Origin: Acidobacteriota bacterium
Lineage (GTDB): Bacteria; Acidobacteriota; Polarisedimenticolia; JBFMGF01
DNA: 54,891 nt
NCBI GenBank assembly: GCA_040752675.1
Contig: JBFMGF010000010.1
Coordinates: 1 to 54,891 of the forward strand
Direction: 5' to 3'
The translations under genes were made by a program, and so were the position numbers. Of this stretch, positions 50,745 through 54,891 are shown piece by piece. Below the pieces are notes generated by a model that saw nothing but the letters and a program-made list of their open reading frames with translations, was not told the origin of the DNA and searched no databases. Within the stretch, counting starts at the first letter, position 1. Every line of letters starts with the position of its first letter.

Positions 50745-51866
50745 TTACGCCCTGGTCACCCTTGTAGGTCCAGGTTTCGGTGGCGTATAGATGAGCCCAG
50801 CACCACGGTTGATCATCTCCTGAAGCTCATCCACGTTATGAGAAACCGACAGGGCCGTTTCCAGAGTGATCTGTTTCTGGAAATAAAGCGTGGCGAGCGA
50901 TTGGTTGAACGTCTGCATGCCATATTTCAACTGCCCTGTCTGCATGGCTGAGTAAATCTGATGCACCTTGTCTTCCCTGATGAGGTTCCGGATTGCTGCA
51001 TTGGGAATCATTATCTCCAGAGCCAAGACACGACCATGTCCTCCAGCTTTTGGCAGGAGGCCCTGGCAGAAGATCCCCTCGAGAACAAAGGAAAGCTGGG
51101 CTCGGACCTGGGGTTGCTGGTGGAATGGGAAGACATCGATGATTCTGTTGATGGTCTGCGCGGCGGAGTTGGTATGAAGCGTGGCAAATGTGAGATGTCC
51201 GGTCTCGGCAATCTTCAACGCCGATTCAATCGTCTCCAGGTCTCTCATCTCACCGATGAGTACGACGTCCGGGTCCTGCCTGAGAACGGAGCGAAGAGCA
51301 TTTGCAAAAGAATGCGTGTCCGCATGCAGCTCCCTCTGGTTGACGATGCATTTCTTGTGGGAGTGAAGATATTCTATGGGGTCTTCGATGGTTACTATAT
51401 GCTCATTCCTCTCGCGGTTGATCTTGTCGATCATAGCCGCAAGAGTCGTGGATTTTCCGCTTCCCGTGGGCCCGGTAACAAGAACGAGGCCTCTAGGTTT
51501 TTCGCATATCATTGCGGCCGCATCGGGAAGCCCGAGCTCCTTGAAGCTCCTTATCTCCCATGGGATGAGGCGGAAAGCAGCACCTACCGCTCCCCTCTGA
51601 CTGAAGACGTTGGCCCTGAAACGGGCCAGCCCTTTGATGCCGAAAGAAAAGTCGAGTTCCAGATTCTCTTCGAACCTATGTTTCTGATTATCGGTCAGCA
51701 CCGAGTAAGCGAGTTGTTTGGTCTCTCCTGCCGTCAATGGCGGAAGTTGAAGCTGGATCAGGACCCCATCTATGCGGATCTGGGGAGGAGAATTAGTTGT
51801 GACGTGAAGATCGGTTGCTCCCTGTTCGACCATTGTTTTGAGAAGCTGGTGCAATGTGACTCCCAT
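50745..51866 (-). CDS. pilT: Type IV pilus retraction ATPase PilT
   Basis: PilT powers pilus retraction. It has the short N-terminal PAS-like domain, Walker A LVTGPTGSGKSTTLAAM near 128, the Asp box, Walker B PDVVLIGEMRD near 200, and the AIRNLIREDKVHQIYSAM (AIRNLIRE) signature near 290 that separates PilT from PilB. Length (373) is slightly above the usual 345 because of a Pro-rich tail. AGGAGG precedes the ATG. Its presence means the pili can retract, hence twitching or DNA uptake is possible. Confidence 0.97.
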   Translation of the reverse strand: MGVTLHQLLKTMVEQGATDLHVTTNSPPQIRIDGVLIQLQLPPLTAGETKQLAYSVLTDNQKHRFEENLELDFSFGIKGLARFRANVFSQRGAVGAAFRLIPWEIRSFKELGLPDAAAMICEKPRGLVLVTGPTGSGKSTTLAAMIDKINRERNEHIVTIEDPIEYLHSHKKCIVNQRELHADTHSFANALRSVLRQDPDVVLIGEMRDLETIESALKIAETGHLTFATLHTNSAAQTINRIIDVFPFHQQPQVRAQLSFVLEGIFCQGLLPKAGGHGRVLALEIMIPNAAIRNLIREDKVHQIYSAMQTGQLKYGMQTFNQSLATLYFQKQITLETALSVSHNVDELQEMINRGAGLIYTPPKPGPTRVTRA

Positions 51867-51889
51867 CTCTTCCTCCTAAAATAGAGATA

Positions 51890-53605
51890 TTACAGAACCG
51901 TTTCCCTGACGATCTCCTCGATCGTGGTGATTCCATCTCTCAGCTTCTGGAGGCCACTTTCCCTCAGACTGATCATCCCGTTCTCGATCGCTTTCCTGCG
52001 AAGCTCGATGGAGGAAGCGCCGGCCAGGATGAGCTCGCGAATGTCATCCGATAGCTCCATCACCTCGAAGAGTCCCGTCCTTCCCTTATATCCAGTGTTG
52101 TTGCAGTTATAGCAACCCTTCCCTTTGTGCATTTTCAACTTCTTCGTCTCCTCATGAGAAAACCCAATGTCCACGAGGACTTGCTGCGGGACCTGGATCT
52201 CTTCCTTGCAATCCCTGCATATTTTTCGGATCAGCCTCTGTGCAGCGATCAGGTTGACCGAGGTCGATACGAGGAAGGGTTCGACGCCCATGTTCATCAG
52301 TCTGTTGATTGTGCTCGGCGCGTCGTTCGTATGGAGGGTGCTCAGAACAAGGTGGCCCGTCAGCGCGGCTTTCACGGCGATCTCTGCCGTCTCGAAGTCG
52401 CGGATCTCACCCACCAGGATGATATTGGGATCCTGTCTCAGAAAGGACCGTAAAGCCGTGGCGAAATTCAGCCCGATCTGCTCCTTCATCTGCACCTGGT
52501 TGATCCCGTGGATGTTGAACTCAACCGGATCCTCCGCCGTAAGAATGTTCGTATCCGATGTGTTGAGTTTGTTGATTGAGGAATAAAGCGTATTCGTCTT
52601 GCCGCTTCCCGTGGGGCCTGTCACGAGGACCATCCCGTAAGGCTTAAGGATCGCCTTCTCGAACCGTTCAAGCGATTCCGGCTCCATTCCCAGCTTGGTC
52701 ATGTCAAGCATGAGATTCTCTTTGTCAAGAAGCCTCAGGACGATCTTCTCTCCAAAGAGAGTGGGAAGAACGGAGACCCTGTAGTCCATCTCCTTGTTCT
52801 TCCCCTGGATCTTCATCTTAACCTTGATCCTTCCATCCTGGGGAAGCCTCTTCTCCGATATGTCAAGCTTGGCCATGATCTTGATCCTCGAGATGATGGC
52901 ATCCCTCAACTGCATGGGAGGATGCATCATCTCATAGAGGACCCCATCGATCCTGAACCGGACCCGGAAGTCTTTCTCGTAAGGTTCCAGATGGATGTCG
53001 CTTGAATTCTTCCTGATGGAATCGCTGAGAATGATATTAACGAGCTTGACGACAGGAGCCTCTTCGGAAGCGCTCTCGAGTTTGGAGATGTCGATTTCTT
53101 CTTCTTCCTCGAGGACCTCAAGCTGCTCCGCCTCGGCCTCAGCCATCTCGTCCATGACCTTCTTGAGCTCAAGCGAATGACTGGTTCCATAATACTGATC
53201 GATCGCTTCACGGATGGCGATTTCGGAAGCGACGACCGGCTCGACGTTATAGCCGCTCATGAACTTGATGTCGTCCATGGCAAAGACGTTGGTCGGGTCT
53301 GTCATGGCTATTGTCAGCGTCGCTCCCGTCCTGTTGACCGGGATGATGAGATATTTTTGGGCGACTTCCGAGGGGATGAGTTTTATGACCGCTTCATCGA
53401 TTTCAAAATGTCTCAGATTGATGGAAGGAATGCCGTACTGCTCCGATAAAAAACTCGTGATGTCTTCCTCGCTCACGTATCCGAGCTTCACCAGGTTGTA
53501 GCCTATCTTGCCACCCGATCTCTTCTGCTCTTCAAGGGCTTTCTTAAGCTGCTCTTCCGTGATCAGACCGGCCTTGATCAGCATCTGTCCCAGCTTAAGA
53601 GCCAT
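51890..53605 (-). CDS. pilB: Type IV pilus assembly ATPase PilB
   Basis: PilB powers pilus extension. The N-terminal MshEN/GspE-N domain (LKLGQMLIKAGLITEEQL) is followed by a linker rich in Glu (about 140-180), then the ATPase with Walker A VTGPTGSGKTNTLYSS near 325, LTAEDPVEF and Walker B PNIILVGEIRD near 390. A zinc knuckle (CRDC near 463, CYNCNNTGYKGR near 495) confirms the GspE/PilB class. Length (571) is normal. AGAGG precedes the ATG. It starts the pilB-pilT-pilC operon. Confidence 0.97.
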   Translation of the reverse strand: MALKLGQMLIKAGLITEEQLKKALEEQKRSGGKIGYNLVKLGYVSEEDITSFLSEQYGIPSINLRHFEIDEAVIKLIPSEVAQKYLIIPVNRTGATLTIAMTDPTNVFAMDDIKFMSGYNVEPVVASEIAIREAIDQYYGTSHSLELKKVMDEMAEAEAEQLEVLEEEEEIDISKLESASEEAPVVKLVNIILSDSIRKNSSDIHLEPYEKDFRVRFRIDGVLYEMMHPPMQLRDAIISRIKIMAKLDISEKRLPQDGRIKVKMKIQGKNKEMDYRVSVLPTLFGEKIVLRLLDKENLMLDMTKLGMEPESLERFEKAILKPYGMVLVTGPTGSGKTNTLYSSINKLNTSDTNILTAEDPVEFNIHGINQVQMKEQIGLNFATALRSFLRQDPNIILVGEIRDFETAEIAVKAALTGHLVLSTLHTNDAPSTINRLMNMGVEPFLVSTSVNLIAAQRLIRKICRDCKEEIQVPQQVLVDIGFSHEETKKLKMHKGKGCYNCNNTGYKGRTGLFEVMELSDDIRELILAGASSIELRRKAIENGMISLRESGLQKLRDGITTIEEIVRETVL

Positions 53606-53683
53606 TATCTTCCTCTTTTAAAGCATTAAATTCAAGCGGAGCGGCAAATCTCAGGATCATAGAGCCAAATGACTGCGAAGTTA

Positions 53684-53712
53684 ATATTATGTTACGGGTC
53701 AATTTTTGTCAA
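53684..53712 (-). promoter_or_regulatory. Sigma-70 promoter of pilB-pilT-pilC
   Basis: On the minus strand a perfect TTGACA (53712-53707), a 17-base spacer, and TATAAT-like TAATAT (53689-53684) give a near-consensus promoter. Transcription would begin near 53677, about 70 bases before the pilB ATG. The motor genes would therefore be constitutive, unlike pilA. Confidence 0.8.
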
Positions 53713-53771
53713 GCAGAGGCTGAAATGAGCAAAAATTGCCACAAACTATTGAAAAATAGCCTTTTTTATCC

Positions 53772-53798
53772 TTTCCCCCTGCATGAATTCAGGGGAAA
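53772..53798. repeat. Inverted repeat in the pilB-glycosyltransferase divergent region
   Basis: TTTCCCCCTG (53772-53781) and CAGGGGAAA (53790-53798) can pair over nine positions with one bulged C; the loop holds GAATTC. Neither side has a T-run that would make it a terminator. It may be an operator for the divergent genes. Confidence 0.5.
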
Positions 53799-53865
53799 AA
53801 CCTTGATCTAAAAGATTTCATAACCTATTTCTCTCCCTGTATCTTCCGCCAGGCCGGGAGGAACA

Positions 53866-53874
53866 TGGTATAAT
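53866..53874 (+). promoter_or_regulatory. Extended -10 promoter of the plus-strand glycosyltransferase
   Basis: TGGTATAAT on the plus strand is a perfect extended -10 element (TG-N-TATAAT); the -35 region (CCGCCA) is poor, as is common for this class. Transcription would start near 53881, about 20 bases before the GTG start of the glycosyltransferase gene. Confidence 0.6.
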
Positions 53875-53900
53875 CATCGAGATTGAAAGGATCGGGATCA

Positions 53901-54578
53901 GTGAAATTATCCATTATCATCCCTGTTTACAACGAAAGAAGCACGATAGAAGAGGTGCTCTCATGCGTTAAGAGATCGCCTCTCGAAAAAGAGATCATCA
54001 TCGTTGATGACTATTCCACAGATGGCACCCGGGGGGTCCTGCAAACGTTGAATGACATAGCGGTGAAAGTCTTCTTCCATTCCAGGAACAGAGGAAAAGG
54101 AGCGGCCGTCCGGACAGGCATAGAAGCCGCCACCGGAGATATCATCATCATCCAGGATGCCGACCTGGAATACAATCCCGAAGAGTATCAGATCTTGATC
54201 GAACCTATCGTTCACAATAAGGCCGATGCTGTTTATGGCTCCAGGTTCCTCGGCAAGCATCGGGTCTTTCTTTTCTGGCATTACCTCGGGAACAAATTCC
54301 TGACATTCTTGACGAACATCCTCTACGACACGATGCTAACTGACATGGAGACCTGCTACAAAGCAGTAAAAGCCGACGTCATGAAAAGTCTCCATCTTCG
54401 ATCCGACCGTTTTGACATAGAACCCGAGATAACTGCCAAGCTCTTCAAGAAGAAATATCGAGTCTTCGAGGTCCCCATCAGTTACAGCGGAAGAGATTAT
54501 AGGGAAGGAAAGAAAATTACCTGGAAGGATGGCGTCATAGCCCTCTGGACACTCCTCAAATACAGATTCACCGACTGA
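53901..54578 (+). CDS. GT2 glycosyltransferase (dolichyl/polyprenyl-phosphate mannose synthase-like)
   Basis: A 225-residue GT-A protein: KLSIIIPVYNERSTIEEVL, the VDDYSTDGT motif near 40 and the metal site IIQDADLEYNPEEY near 90 are those of polyprenyl-phosphate sugar synthases, which charge a lipid carrier with mannose or glucose. DMETCYKAVKADVM near 155 is a hallmark of this subgroup. It lacks a C-terminal membrane domain. I chose the GTG at 53901 (VKLSIII) because the predicted start of transcription is near 53881 and AAAGGA lies 9-10 bases upstream; an in-frame TTG at 53883 is the alternative. It could supply lipid-linked sugar to the YfhO or Wzy-type proteins. Confidence 0.88.
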   Translation: MKLSIIIPVYNERSTIEEVLSCVKRSPLEKEIIIVDDYSTDGTRGVLQTLNDIAVKVFFHSRNRGKGAAVRTGIEAATGDIIIIQDADLEYNPEEYQILIEPIVHNKADAVYGSRFLGKHRVFLFWHYLGNKFLTFLTNILYDTMLTDMETCYKAVKADVMKSLHLRSDRFDIEPEITAKLFKKKYRVFEVPISYSGRDYREGKKITWKDGVIALWTLLKYRFTD

Positions 54579-54885
54579 TTTTCATTTTAGGTTCCATCTT
54601 GCCTGCTATCCCCTTTCAATCAAGGAAATTTTTTCTACCGCATTCGCTTCCTTTCAGATGGATATGGCAAACGTATGAAGCAGGACATAGGCTATAGAAT
54701 GGAGAAACAGCCTTCGGCATTTTTGAGCGAAAGGCGCCTTTATTGACATAGGGCATCCTTATTCTACCTAGTTTGAGCGATTTTTAGCATAAGAAATCCC
54801 ACCCAATGAGTTATACTGTTGATATGAAACAAAAAACAACAGACAGCAACTTTGCTGTCCTTAACCCATAGGGTGGGAGGAAATC
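54579..54885 (+). mobile_element. Probable left end of an insertion sequence
   Basis: There is no gene in this roughly 300-base stretch. Direct repeats TTTGAGCGA (54722-54730 and 54772-54780), a 12-base palindrome AAAGGCGCCTTT (54730-54741) and a hairpin (GACAGCAA/TTGCTGTC, 54842-54859) precede a start codon with a strong GGGAGG. This looks like the 5' region of a transposase gene. Without the downstream gene I cannot name the family or confirm that it is an IS. Confidence 0.4.
54797..54878 (+). promoter_or_regulatory. Inverted repeat that could hide the ribosome-binding site of the last gene
   Basis: TCCCACCC (54797-54804) is perfectly complementary to GGGTGGGA (54871-54878), which overlaps the Shine-Dalgarno GGGAGG (54875-54880) of the ATG at 54886. 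A 15-codon open frame, ATG at 54824 (MKQKTTDSNFAVLNP), ends inside the right arm. A TATACT at 54812-54817 could be a -10 box giving a transcript that lacks the left arm. Confidence 0.55.
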
Positions 54886-54891
54886 ATGAAA
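54886..54891 (+). CDS. Start of a gene cut by the window edge (possible transposase)
   Basis: Only ATGAAA is visible. GGGAGG 6 bases upstream is an excellent ribosome-binding site. The flanking structures suggest a transposase, but two codons cannot show the product. Confidence 0.4.

Noticed and set aside
50961-51884. A 307-codon plus-strand frame opposite pilT
   Set aside because: PilT on the other strand has complete motifs; the antisense frame shows none.
53724-53750. TGGCA and TTGC-like words upstream of pilB suggesting a sigma-54 promoter
   Set aside because: The GG and GC are separated by only 8 bases rather than 10; the sigma-70 promoter downstream of it is much better.
1-54891. Search for CRISPR arrays, integron sites and phage genes
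   Set aside because: No regularly spaced repeats, attC-like pairs, integrase or phage structural genes are visible.

Overview
The window reads as chromosomal DNA of a Gram-negative (diderm) bacterium of moderate GC content. The evidence is a heptosyltransferase, Wzx/Wzy-type surface polysaccharide genes, type IV pili controlled by NtrC-type (sigma-54) regulators, the MEP isoprenoid pathway and a UbiE-type quinone methyltransferase. TTG and GTG starts are common. No gene fixes the phylum. The gene mix would fit an anaerobic or facultative lineage such as Acidobacteriota/Aminicenantota or a former deltaproteobacterium, but that is only an inference. Nearly every gene lies on the minus strand; the exceptions are ubiE and one glycosyltransferase.

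Region 1 (1-6.5 kb) is a translation and housekeeping operon, read right to left: rplM-rpsI-rpsB-tsf-pyrH-frr-ispD-ispF-rlmB, then tRNA-Thr(TGT), tRNA-Tyr(GTA), tRNA-Gly(TCC), tRNA-Thr(GGT) and the start of tuf. The last five genes keep the same order as the E. coli thrU-tyrU-glyT-thrT-tufB operon. Region 2 (6.5-11.1 kb) holds ubiE on the plus strand, facing a minus-strand operon of a P-loop protein (cyclic 2,3-diphosphoglycerate synthetase family), carbamate kinase and ornithine carbamoyltransferase. It ends near a clear terminator.

Region 3 (11.1-24.5 kb) is a minor-pilin block: ABC transporter, TPR protein, prepilin peptidase PilD, a histidine kinase, four prepilin-like proteins (FimT-, PilV-, PilW- and PilX-like), an exported coiled-coil protein and an NtrC-type regulator. 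The PilW-like protein is 884 residues long and carries fibronectin-III-like modules. Region 4 (24.8-41.2 kb) is a surface-glycan locus: seven glycosyltransferases of GT2, GT4 and GT9 type, a WecA-like initiating transferase, a flippase, two O-antigen ligase/polymerase-like proteins and an FAD protein. It begins directly behind two type IV pilin genes. The first of these, pilA, has an excellent sigma-54 promoter and a strong terminator.

Region 5 (41.5-53.6 kb) contains pilS-pilR translationally coupled to a YfhO-type membrane protein and a sulfatase-fold envelope enzyme, then the pilus motor operon pilB-pilT-pilC behind a near-consensus sigma-70 promoter. The right end (53.9-54.9 kb) has a divergent GT2 glycosyltransferase and what looks like the left part of an insertion sequence, cut by the window edge.

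The main themes are a pilus-plus-glycan supercluster that suggests glycosylated pili, two NtrC-type signalling pairs, a two-copy structured intergenic repeat whose helix covaries between copies, and an arcC-argF cluster with an associated NTPase of uncertain role.
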